Origin: Frankiaceae bacterium
Lineage (GTDB): Bacteria; Actinomycetota; Actinomycetes; JAFAQI01
DNA length: 32,228 bases
Direction of reading: 5' to 3'
NCBI GenBank assembly: GCA_025929365.1
Contig: JAICMG010000017.1
Span: forward strand, 1 to 32,228
Position 1 is the first letter of the stretch. Each line of letters opens with the position of its first letter. Made by a program: the position numbers and the translations under genes. Shown one piece after another: positions 8,257 through 14,485 of this stretch. A model generated the notes under the pieces. It searched no databases, was not told the origin of the DNA, and saw only the letters and a program-made list of their open reading frames with translations.

Positions 8257-9003
8257 CTATTCGTGGAGGCCGCACTCGACCTTCGGCATGCCCAGCCATC
8301 TTCCGGAGCGGCCTTCGCCCTTGCGGGTGCAGGGGGCGCAGCCGATCGAGCCGTAGCCCTCGGACAGCAGCGGGTTGACCAGGATGCCGTTGTCCGCGAT
8401 GTATTGGTCGACGTCCTCGAGCGTCCACGCCGCGAGCGGGTTGACCTTCACCATCTGGTGGCGGTCATCCCACTCCACGACCTTGACGTTGGAGCGGGTC
8501 TCGGTCTCGTCGCGGCGGATGCCGGACGCCCACGCGACGTACGGCGCGAGCGCCTTCGACAGCGGGGCGACCTTGCGCATCGCGCAGCACAGGTCCGGGT
8601 CGCGAGCGAAGAGGTCCTTGCCGAATGCGGCGTCCTGCTCGCAGACCGAAAGGTGCGGCGTCACCCGCACGAGCTCGATCGGGAGCGTCGCCTCCACCGC
8701 GTCGGCAGTGCCGAGCGTCTCGGCAAAGTGGTAGCCCGTGTCGAGGAACAGCACCCGGATCCCGGGTGAGACCTGCGAGGCGAGGTGGGCCATCACGCCG
8801 TCGGCCATCGAGGCGGCGACAGCGAAGCGCTGGCCGAACCGGTCGACGGCCCATCGCATGATCTCTTGCGGTGTGGCCCCTTCAAGGGCGACGCCGGCGT
8901 GCTGCGCGAGGTGCAGCAAGCCGTCCGACGCGTCGTACAGGTCTTCCAGCGACGTGTCGTCGTGGTGCAGGAACGACAGACTGTCGCTCACCGGGGCGGT
9001 CAT
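8257..9003 (-). CDS. cysH: Adenylylsulfate (APS) reductase
   Basis: Reduces adenosine 5'-phosphosulfate to sulfite and AMP with thioredoxin in assimilatory sulfate reduction. The 248-aa protein carries a [4Fe-4S] ligand set typical of APS-using enzymes: CC at 139-140 (LCCAMRK) and C222/C225 (GCAPCTR). PAPS-specific enzymes lack this set. Nucleotide-binding segments LFLDTGYHFAETLGT and SGIRRDETETR are intact, and the catalytic cysteine is C244 in the C-terminal ECGLHE. ATG 9003 has GAGG about 6 nt upstream. A short leader peptide ends 40 bp upstream, suggesting control by translation of that leader. The chelatase gene lies immediately downstream and sulfite reductase is divergent. Confidence 0.95.
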   Translation of the reverse strand: MTAPVSDSLSFLHHDDTSLEDLYDASDGLLHLAQHAGVALEGATPQEIMRWAVDRFGQRFAVAASMADGVMAHLASQVSPGIRVLFLDTGYHFAETLGTADAVEATLPIELVRVTPHLSVCEQDAAFGKDLFARDPDLCCAMRKVAPLSKALAPYVAWASGIRRDETETRSNVKVVEWDDRHQMVKVNPLAAWTLEDVDQYIADNGILVNPLLSEGYGSIGCAPCTRKGEGRSGRWLGMPKVECGLHE

Positions 9004-9043
9004 GGATGTCCTCGAAACGTAGAAGGGTCGCGGGCGCTTGCGG

Positions 9044-9124
9044 TCAGCGCATGCGACACACGGCGCTGGAGACGCGCTGCAGATCTACGTGCAGCCGCGC
9101 CACCAAAAGCACCGGTGAGGACAT
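9044..9124 (-). CDS. cysH leader peptide (26 aa)
   Basis: A short frame upstream of cysH encodes 26 residues with the core LVARLHVDLQR followed by SSAVC and ends in TGA 40 bp before the cysH ATG. This matches the actinobacterial 'putative leader peptide' pattern (LVxRxHVDLxR, then a Ser/Ala-Cys) found ahead of sulfur-assimilation genes. It carries one Cys codon (residue 23) near the end, suggesting that slow decoding of Cys, or ribosome transit itself, governs cysH expression. The start ATG has no Shine-Dalgarno, and a CAGAAT element lies 6-7 nt before it, so it may be translated leaderless. The peptide is seen in sequence; the regulatory role is inferred. Confidence 0.75.
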   Translation of the reverse strand: MSSPVLLVARLHVDLQRVSSAVCRMR

Positions 9125-9141
9125 ATAGGTATTCTGGCACA

Positions 9142-9170
9142 GGACGGAACCTGCGTCACCAGGTTCGTCC
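9142..9170. promoter_or_regulatory. Bulged hairpin/dyad between the divergent sulfur genes
   Basis: GGACGGAACCTG (9142-9153) and CAGGTTCGTCC (9160-9170) are complementary over 11 bp with a single extra G and a 6-nt loop. It lies 17 bp from the cysH leader ATG and 56 bp before the sulfite reductase start, so it could be a shared operator or an RNA hairpin in the sulfite reductase 5' leader. No T-tract follows, which argues against a terminator. Confidence 0.45.
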
Positions 9171-9226
9171 CATCCTTCGAGACAGTGCCGTCTCACGCTT
9201 CTCACAACTCAGGAAGCCTTACTTTT

Positions 9227-10870
9227 ATGCCTCCCGCACGCCGCAGCGCCGGTCAGGGTCAGTGGGCCATGGGCCACCTGGAGCCGCTGACCCCGCAGGA
9301 GCGGTTCAAGAAGGACGACGACGGCCTGAATGTCCGCGCCCGGATCGAGAACATCTACTCGAAGGCCGGGTTCGACTCGATCGACGCGAGCGATCTCCGC
9401 GGCCGGATGCGATGGTGGGGCCTCTACACGCAGCGCCGCCAGGGAATCGACGGTGGCAAGACGGCGATCCTCGAGCCGGAAGAGCTCGACGACTCCTATT
9501 TCATGATGCGGATTCGCATCCCCGGGGGACTGCTCACCAACCAGCAGCTGCGCGTGATCGCGGAGATCGCCTCGGAGTTCGGCCGCGACCTGGCCGACAT
9601 CACCGACCGGCAGAACGTGCAGCTGCACTGGATCCGGATCGAGGACGTCCCTGAGATCTGGCGCCGCCTGGAAGAGGTAGGCCTGTCCACCGGAGAGGCA
9701 TGCGGCGACACCCCGCGCAACATGCTCGGTTGCCCGGTCGCCGGCGTCGAAGCCGACGAGATCCTCGATGCCACCGAGACGCTGTACGCCGTCAATGCGC
9801 ACGCGCTCGGAAATAAGGAGTACTCGAACCTCCCGCGCAAGTACAAGACCGCGATCAGCGGCTGCTCGAGGCACTGCACGCTGCACGAGATCAACGACGT
9901 CTCGTTCGTCGGCGTACGCCATGACGACGGTCGCGTCGGCTTCGACCTTTGGGTCGGCGGCGGCCTGTCGACGAACCCGAAGCTGGCGCAGCGCCTCGGC
10001 GTCTTCGTGCCGCCGGAGGATGCCGTCGAGGTGTGGGGCGGCGTCACAAAGGTGTTCCGCGAGTGGGGCTACCGCCGCTCCCGCAACCGGGCGCGGATCA
10101 AGTTCCTGGTCGACGACTGGGGTGTCGAGAAGTTCCGCGAGGTCCTCGAGAGCGAGGAGTTCCTCGGTCGCAAGCTCGAGGACGGCCCGGAGGCGATCCC
10201 GAAGTCAGGGGCACGCGACCACGTCGGCGTGCACAGGCAGAAGGACGGCAACAACTACGTAGGGTTCGCGTTTCGGACCGGGCGCAGCAGTGGGACCGAG
10301 CTCTCCGCCCTCGCCGACCTCGCCGAGCGTCACGGCAGCGGCCGCGTCGCCTGCACCGTCGAGCAGAAGATGATCATCTTCGACGTCGCCGACGACAGCG
10401 TGGACGTTCTGGTCGAGGCGCTCGAGGCACGCGACCTGCCGGTCAACCCGAGTGCGTTTCGTCGCGGCGCGCTCGCTTGCACCGGACTCGAGTTCTGCAA
10501 GCTCGCGATCGTCGAGACCAAGGCGCGGGCGATCGACCTCTACAACGAGCTCGAGAAGCGGATGCCCGACTTCGACGAGCCCGTGCAGATCGCTGTCAAC
10601 GGCTGCCCGAACGCCTGCGCCCGGTTCCAGGTCGCCGACATCGGCCTGAAGGGCATGATCGTCGACGACGGCGAGGGCTTCCAGGTCCACCTGGGTGGTG
10701 CCCTCGGTCATGACGCCGGGGTGGGGCGCAAGCTTCGTGGCCTGAAGGTCACCGCTGCTGAGCTGCCCGACTACGTCGAGCGGGTGCTGCGCAACTACCT
10801 CAAGGACCGTGACGAGGGTGAGCGCTTCGCCACGTGGGTCCGCCGGGCCGACGAGTCGCTGGTCCAGTAG
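9227..10870 (+). CDS. sir: Ferredoxin-dependent sulfite reductase (SirA/NirA type)
   Basis: Six-electron reduction of sulfite to sulfide using a coupled siroheme and [4Fe-4S] cluster. The 547-aa protein has the ferredoxin-like half-domains and siroheme motifs GDTPRNMLGCP, CTGLEFCKLA and NGCPNACARFQ, whose four cysteines bind the cluster. Y67 (WWGLYTQR) and C159 (EACGDT) lie 92 residues apart, the spacing of the Tyr-Cys pair covalently linked in the mycobacterial enzyme. This favours sulfite over nitrite as substrate. ATG 9227 follows AGGAAG at 10 nt; the frame is open further upstream but without a better start. Neighbours cysH and the sirohydrochlorin chelatase support a sulfur role, and a small zinc-ribbon gene follows after 10 bp. 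Confidence 0.95.
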   Translation: MPPARRSAGQGQWAMGHLEPLTPQERFKKDDDGLNVRARIENIYSKAGFDSIDASDLRGRMRWWGLYTQRRQGIDGGKTAILEPEELDDSYFMMRIRIPGGLLTNQQLRVIAEIASEFGRDLADITDRQNVQLHWIRIEDVPEIWRRLEEVGLSTGEACGDTPRNMLGCPVAGVEADEILDATETLYAVNAHALGNKEYSNLPRKYKTAISGCSRHCTLHEINDVSFVGVRHDDGRVGFDLWVGGGLSTNPKLAQRLGVFVPPEDAVEVWGGVTKVFREWGYRRSRNRARIKFLVDDWGVEKFREVLESEEFLGRKLEDGPEAIPKSGARDHVGVHRQKDGNNYVGFAFRTGRSSGTELSALADLAERHGSGRVACTVEQKMIIFDVADDSVDVLVEALEARDLPVNPSAFRRGALACTGLEFCKLAIVETKARAIDLYNELEKRMPDFDEPVQIAVNGCPNACARFQVADIGLKGMIVDDGEGFQVHLGGALGHDAGVGRKLRGLKVTAAELPDYVERVLRNYLKDRDEGERFATWVRRADESLVQ

Positions 10871-10880
10871 GACCTCGTTC

Positions 10881-11075
10881 ATGACACAGGCGCGGGCGAC
10901 GCCGTTCTACTGTCCGTACTGCGGGGACGAAGACCTGCAGCCGTACGCCGACAAGCACGGCGCCTGGTGGTGTCAGTCCTGTCGCCGGGCCTGGTCGCTG
11001 TCTTTCATCGGGATGGGGACGCCGAGCCGATTGGGAGGCCCGCCGGCGACCGAATCGGACTCTGACCCGGAGTAG
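10881..11075 (+). CDS. Small zinc-ribbon protein downstream of sulfite reductase
   Basis: A 64-aa protein with two CxxC knuckles, C11-x-x-C14 (YCPYCGDED) and C31-x-x-C34 (WCQSCRRAW), 17 residues apart, followed by an aromatic patch and a polar acidic tail (ESDSDPE). This is a single rubredoxin/zinc-ribbon-like fold with no other domain. It begins 10 bp after the sulfite reductase stop, so it is probably co-transcribed and may serve that enzyme as a metal-cluster or electron-transfer accessory. That link rests on position only. I see no recognisable family name. Confidence 0.75.
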   Translation: MTQARATPFYCPYCGDEDLQPYADKHGAWWCQSCRRAWSLSFIGMGTPSRLGGPPATESDSDPE

Positions 11076-11150
11076 CTGTCCGGATCCAATCTCCTATTGG
11101 CGACTCCTCGTTGATCTGTCACGATGCCGCTACGGGGCGAGGAGGCGACG

Positions 11151-11642
11151 ATGAGCAGCGGTCAGGCGCGAGACAGCGTGGCGATCATCGTCTATCGCGA
11201 GGAGGGCGCCTGGCGAGGTGACGTGCTCCCGGACCGGATCGCGGACGACCTGGATGCGCTGATCAAGGTGCTCCGCCAGCAACCCGCCGACAACGGAGCG
11301 ATCGGTCTGGTCAACGTCGCGGACGAGTTCTTCGTCGCGCTGCGGGTACGCGGTGACGACGTGCGCATGATGTTGTCGGACGCGTCCGCGGCCGTTGCGT
11401 GGGACCTCGCCCGACAGGTCACCGACCGGCTCGGGCTCGACACACCGGAGGATGAGGCTGACGAGGACATCTGGCCGGCCGGCGACGTCGCGATCTTCTC
11501 CGATCTCGGCCTCGATGAGATGGAGCTGGGTGCGCTGCTCGACGACATCGATGCGTACGCCGATGAGATGCTGCTCAGCGTCGCTGACCGGCTCGGCTTC
11601 GCCGACGTCTACGATCGCGCACTGGAAGCGGCGATCCATTGA
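11151..11642 (+). CDS. tRNA adenosine deaminase-associated protein (paralogue 1)
   Basis: A 163-aa acidic protein of the actinobacterial family encoded beside tadA. The N-terminal half (AIIVYREEGAWRGD through FFVALRVRGDDVRMMLSDASAA) is an alpha/beta module, and the C-terminal part (GDVAIFSDLGLDEMELGALLDDIDAY) is a helical segment. It aligns with the following gene in the same order: acidic Asp/Leu helix, 'visible' hydrophobic strand with FV or FF, then a LSDA/ISDA motif. ATG 11151 has GAGGAGG 5 nt upstream; an earlier in-frame ATG at 11124 has no ribosome-binding site. The biochemical role is not established; the family is defined by its neighbourhood with TadA. Confidence 0.75.
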   Translation: MSSGQARDSVAIIVYREEGAWRGDVLPDRIADDLDALIKVLRQQPADNGAIGLVNVADEFFVALRVRGDDVRMMLSDASAAVAWDLARQVTDRLGLDTPEDEADEDIWPAGDVAIFSDLGLDEMELGALLDDIDAYADEMLLSVADRLGFADVYDRALEAAIH

Positions 11643-11681
11643 CCGCTTCCCTCGACGGCGTGCGGATGGAAGGGTAGGCGC

Positions 11682-12212
11682 GTGACGTACGTGGCCTCGG
11701 CGCTGGCTCGCGTCGACTCCAACTGGTTCGGCGACGATGTGTCGCTCGAGGACCTCGAGGACCTCGACAGCGTGGTTGAGATGGTGCGCGAGGTCATCGG
11801 CGACGACGCGGACACCGGCCTGCTCTTCGTCGAGGAGGACGACGAGTGGCTTGCGATCCTGCGCATCGACGCGGATGGCGACCCGCGCGTGTTCATCTCG
11901 GACGCGCGTGTGGTGGCGACGAGCGAGATCGCCGCGATGTTGGCCGAAGGCGCCATCGAGGTGCGGGCCGCCGATGCTGAAGACGAGGACGATGCGGACG
12001 AGGACGATGCCGACGAGGACGGCGACGACGAGCCCGTTCTCGCCGACGGTGACCCGGCCGGTGACTCTTCGCTCATGAGCGATCTCGGTACGTCGTCGTC
12101 GAAGCTGCTCGCGTTGTGCGCCGAGGAGGGCGCGTTGCCGGCGGATGTCATCGCGGCGCTGTGCGAGGCCGCGGGATGCCTCGACGTGCTGGAGAAGCTG
12201 CGCGGCGAGTAA
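11682..12212 (+). CDS. tRNA adenosine deaminase-associated protein (paralogue 2)
   Basis: A 176-aa, very acidic relative of the preceding gene. The conserved core includes DDVSLEDLEDLDSVVEMV, LLFVEEDDEWLAILRID and DPRVFISDARVV. A low-complexity Asp/Glu run (about residues 98-115) joins it to a helical tail ending CLDVLEKLRGE. It starts with GTG 39 bp after its paralogue and ends 4 bp before the TTG of tadA, so translation of the three genes is probably coupled. Two copies in a row are unusual to my knowledge, since one copy beside tadA is the pattern I know. The function is unknown; an accessory or regulatory role toward TadA is inferred from position. Confidence 0.78.
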   Translation: MTYVASALARVDSNWFGDDVSLEDLEDLDSVVEMVREVIGDDADTGLLFVEEDDEWLAILRIDADGDPRVFISDARVVATSEIAAMLAEGAIEVRAADAEDEDDADEDDADEDGDDEPVLADGDPAGDSSLMSDLGTSSSKLLALCAEEGALPADVIAALCEAAGCLDVLEKLRGE

Positions 12213-12216
12213 CCGC

Positions 12217-12690
12217 TTGACCGATCCCCGGTACGTCGCGGCGATGCGCCACGCCCTCGACGAGGCAAAGCTCGCCGACGCGGCCGGCGACATCCCGATC
12301 GGCGCAGTGGTCATCGATGCCGCAGGCGATGTCGTCGGTCGAGGCCACAACCGGCGTGAGCGGGACGCGGATCCGACGGCACACGCCGAGCTCGTCGCGA
12401 TCCGCCAGGCGGCGGCAGCGCGGAGGTCGTGGCGGCTCGACGGCCTGTCGCTGGTGGTAACCCTCGAGCCCTGCACGATGTGCGCCGGCGCCGCCGTCCT
12501 TGCGCGCCTGGACCGGGTGGTCTACGGAGCGGTCGACCCGAAGGCGGGCGCGGTCGGGTCGTTGTGGGACGTCGTGCGCGACCGTCGGCTGAACCATCGG
12601 CCGGAGGTCATCGCCGGTGTGCTCGACGACGAGTGCAGCCGATCGCTGGCGGACTGGTTCGCTGCTCGCCGTACCGCTGAGCCGGGCTAG
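12217..12690 (+). CDS. tadA: tRNA-specific adenosine deaminase
   Basis: Converts adenosine-34 in the wobble position of tRNA-Arg(ACG) to inosine. The cytidine-deaminase fold signature is complete: H56-A-E58 (zinc ligand and catalytic glutamate) and P85-C86-x-x-C89 (PCTMC, zinc ligands), with the substrate-loop segment GHNRRERDADPTAHAE before it. Length is 157 aa, as expected. The TTG at 12217 is the chosen start because it sits 4 bp after the preceding stop and leaves a full N-terminal helix; ATG 12244 would remove nine residues. A tRNA-Ser gene begins 10 bp after the stop. Confidence 0.93.
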   Translation: MTDPRYVAAMRHALDEAKLADAAGDIPIGAVVIDAAGDVVGRGHNRRERDADPTAHAELVAIRQAAAARRSWRLDGLSLVVTLEPCTMCAGAAVLARLDRVVYGAVDPKAGAVGSLWDVVRDRRLNHRPEVIAGVLDDECSRSLADWFAARRTAEPG

Positions 12691-12700
12691 GCTCGTCGCC

Positions 12701-12790
12701 GGTGGAGTGTCCGAGCGGTCGAAGGAGCACGCCTCGAAAGCGTGTGAGGGGGCAACTCCTCCGTGGGTTCAAATCCCACCTCCACCGCCA
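12701..12790 (+). tRNA. tRNA-Ser(CGA)
   Basis: A 90-nt cloverleaf with encoded CCA. The acceptor stem pairs GGTGGAG (12701-12707) with CTCCACC (12780-12786), discriminator G, then CCA. The anticodon stem CACGC/GCGTG encloses loop CTCGAAA, giving anticodon CGA (12735-12737), which reads TCG. The long variable arm is the class II feature of serine tRNAs, and the T-loop GTTCAAATC is normal. A palindromic repeat begins 10 bp after the CCA. Confidence 0.96.
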
Positions 12791-12800
12791 CCAAAAAATC

Positions 12801-12850
12801 GGTTTGTGAACTGATGGATACATCCCGCTGTATCCAGCGATTCACGAATC
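12801..12850. repeat. Palindromic flanking repeat, copy A
   Basis: A 50-bp unit starting GGTTTGTGAA and ending in GATTCACGAATC. Outer arms are GGTTTGTGA against TTCACGAA(T)C, and inner arms GGATACA against TGTATCC, so it can fold into a two-part hairpin. About 38 of 50 positions match copy B in the same orientation. It starts 10 bp after the tRNA-Ser CCA and ends 3 bp before the stop of the DUF559 gene. Confidence 0.75.
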
Positions 12851-12853
12851 CAG

Positions 12854-13783
12854 TCACTGGCACTTCGAACACCTCTTGAACGGGCCTGGCCAGCCTTGTT
12901 GCTGCAGGATCTGCGCCTGTTGGGCCGCGACTTCGCACGGCCGATCGACGACGTCTGCCCAACCAAATCGCAGGTGGCGCATTCCGGCGAGTTCGCTTCT
13001 GTTGTCCCGCCGCATGTCCCTCCAGCGCTCACGGGTGCGATCGTGTCCGAGTCGGCCATCCAGTTCGACGTGCAGTTGGTAGCCCTCGATCAAGACGTCG
13101 AGGTATTCCGTCCCGTCGGTCAGTCGCTTTGCCTGACGCGTGCCCAAGGGAAGGCCATGCCTTCGCCGAATCGCCACATCCTTCATCTCGAGAGGCGAAT
13201 GCGCGCCGGCGTCGATGTCCGGCAAGGCGTCCAGGACAACCTGTCGCCATCGGGACTTTGGCTTGTCTCGGATGGCGTTACGGAGTCGGTCCGCTGTTGT
13301 CAGTCGGGTACGGACCGCGTCACCAATCACACCGAGGGCGGCGTCGGCGCTCCGCTTCGTCGAAAGAAGGTCGATGACGGTTCGATCGACAGCGGTCCGC
13401 GGTGGCTGCAACGTCGGATGTATGTCCTCTTGCGTGAGTGTTCGTGACCGATGAAGTACGAGCCCGATCTGCCTATCCACCTGTCGCCGATATGGCACGA
13501 CGATGTGCACCTTTGGCGGTGTCGGGCACAAACGCCACAACGCGCCAGCTGACTCATGACTGAGCGCAGCGCCCTCACCCGCATAGAGAATCGCGGCGTG
13601 GTGGATGGTTTCAGAGGGAAGTGGCCCGCTGAACATGACGTAGACCCGTGGAAACGGCAACTGCCAGCGCCCAGACTCGGCAAGCCAGTGAAGCCGGCGC
13701 GGTGTGAGCCCGGCAGCGAGACATTGCCCCAGGCTGACCGCGCCGAACGAGTCCGTCGGCAGGTTGGCGGCGTAGTCGATCAT
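12854..13783 (-). CDS. DUF559/AbiEi-like protein with Vsr-type endonuclease fold
   Basis: A 309-aa protein of the actinobacterial DUF559 group. The N-terminal ~60 residues (SLGQCLAAGLTPRRLHWL, then SGRW and VYVM) resemble the winged-helix AbiEi-like domain. The C-terminal half carries the Vsr/PD-(D/E)xK-type pattern: E189, D219 (EYLDVLI), E230-L-D232-G and H237, followed by the R-rich helix and DNRSELAGMRHLRFGW. It ends with CxxC (C305, C308). Family links are to very-short-patch repair-like nucleases and AbiEi antitoxin-like proteins, but no partner toxin is next to it. The gene is alone, codes against the tRNA, has no clear Shine-Dalgarno, and lies between two matching palindromic repeats. 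Activity and mobility are inferences. Confidence 0.75.
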   Translation of the reverse strand: MIDYAANLPTDSFGAVSLGQCLAAGLTPRRLHWLAESGRWQLPFPRVYVMFSGPLPSETIHHAAILYAGEGAALSHESAGALWRLCPTPPKVHIVVPYRRQVDRQIGLVLHRSRTLTQEDIHPTLQPPRTAVDRTVIDLLSTKRSADAALGVIGDAVRTRLTTADRLRNAIRDKPKSRWRQVVLDALPDIDAGAHSPLEMKDVAIRRRHGLPLGTRQAKRLTDGTEYLDVLIEGYQLHVELDGRLGHDRTRERWRDMRRDNRSELAGMRHLRFGWADVVDRPCEVAAQQAQILQQQGWPGPFKRCSKCQ

Positions 13784-13850
13784 CGCGGCACGGTGAGCGA
13801 CGGGAGCGGCATGGAACGTGCTCGCGCAAAACGTTGGGCGCTGGAATCCT

Positions 13851-13900
13851 GGTTTGTGATGCTGTGGATACAGTCGGCTGTATCTACCGATTCACAAACC
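13851..13900. repeat. Palindromic flanking repeat, copy B
   Basis: A 50-bp unit from GGTTTGTGAT to TTCACAAACC. Outer arms GGTTTGTGA/TCACAAACC pair exactly over 9 bp and inner arms GATACAG/CTGTATC over 7 bp. On the minus strand the outer arm supplies the last codons and stop of the downstream methyltransferase gene (GGT TTG TGA), so the repeat end overlaps that gene by 9 bp. About 76% identical to copy A. Confidence 0.75.
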
Positions 13901-14458
13901 TTTGGTGGCGCGGAAGCGGAACTGGTAGTCGGCCGGCTCGATGACGACGCCGCCGAGGCCCGCGCTCTCGAAGCGTTCGACAACGGTGTCGAGCCCTACC
14001 GGCACGTAGGTGTCGTCCACGTGCACGTCGCGCATGAAGTCGGAGTCGACGGCATCGACCCCGACGAACTGCCCGCCCGGCCGAAGCAGCCGGTTGACCT
14101 CCGCGAACAGCTCGTCCTGCTGTTGGGGCGTGGTCATGTGATGCAGCATCGAGAAGCAGAGGACGGTCGAGAACTCACCAGTCGGTAGTCCCGTCTTCGT
14201 CGCATCCGCGTGCATCACGTTGACGTTGGTTCCCGCCAGCCGCTGCTGCAGTGCCGCCGCCAGGTCGTCGTCGAGCTCGACCGCGGTCAGCGACGTCACC
14301 CGCGGTCGCACCAGGTCGGTCGTCAGACCCGGCCCCGGCCCGATCTCGATGACGTTGTCGCCGAGGTCCCCGACACTGTCCACCCAGGGCAGCAGGTCGG
14401 TCTTCAGCATCTCCGTCCAGGCGGGGCTGGCGAGGAACTCGAGGTGGCCCTTGTTCAT
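13892..14458 (-). CDS. Class I SAM-dependent methyltransferase
   Basis: A 188-aa methyltransferase of the UbiE/methyltransf-11 style. Motif I is DNVIEIGPGPGLTTDL (SAM glycine loop), followed by an acidic residue at the end of strand 2 (AVELDDDL), MHADATKTGLP, and motif IV region FSTVLCFSMLHHM, with a later LLRPGGQFVGVD. The substrate cannot be deduced. Its ATG is 27 bp downstream of the cobQ stop on the same strand, so it may be the last gene of the cobalamin transcript. The last two codons and stop come from palindromic repeat copy B, which may have replaced the original 3' end. Confidence 0.85.
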   Translation of the reverse strand: MNKGHLEFLASPAWTEMLKTDLLPWVDSVGDLGDNVIEIGPGPGLTTDLVRPRVTSLTAVELDDDLAAALQQRLAGTNVNVMHADATKTGLPTGEFSTVLCFSMLHHMTTPQQQDELFAEVNRLLRPGGQFVGVDAVDSDFMRDVHVDDTYVPVGLDTVVERFESAGLGGVVIEPADYQFRFRATKGL

Positions 14459-14485
14459 GTGGCGATTCTCGCCGTCCAGCGCGGA

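Larger units (their letters stand above)
12801..13900. mobile_element. Candidate 1.1-kb single-gene cassette beside tRNA-Ser
   Basis: The DUF559 gene sits between two related palindromic units in the same orientation, next to a tRNA 3' end, between genes otherwise typical of the chromosome. No transposase or integrase is present and no target duplication is obvious, so movement would need factors in trans. This is a hypothesis from layout. Confidence 0.35.

Noticed and set aside
8465-8854. Alternative minus-strand ORF inside cysH
   Set aside because: It is in a different frame from CysH and the chelatase, with Arg-rich shadow composition.
9051-9128. 25-codon plus-strand ORF over the cysH leader (MRHTALETRC...)
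   Set aside because: It is the antisense of the leader peptide. The minus-strand frame carries the recognised core motif; this one has only chance Cys codons and is not before a gene in the right position.
11084-11103. Small stem CCAAT/ATTGG after the zinc-ribbon gene
   Set aside because: A 5-bp stem without a T-tract is too weak to name a terminator.
12001-12050. Asp/Glu-coding low-complexity repeats in the second TadA-associated gene, as a possible CRISPR or tandem repeat
   Set aside because: The repeats are in-frame GAC/GAG-type codons of an acidic linker, with no spacers or regular unit length. No CRISPR array was found anywhere in the window.
12786-13910. Inverted 10-bp match CGCCACCAAA at 12786-12795 and its complement at 13901-13910, just outside the palindromic repeats
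   Set aside because: The left copy is the tRNA discriminator/CCA end and the right one encodes the expected ATK residues of the methyltransferase, so it may be coincidence. I do not count it as a terminal repeat.
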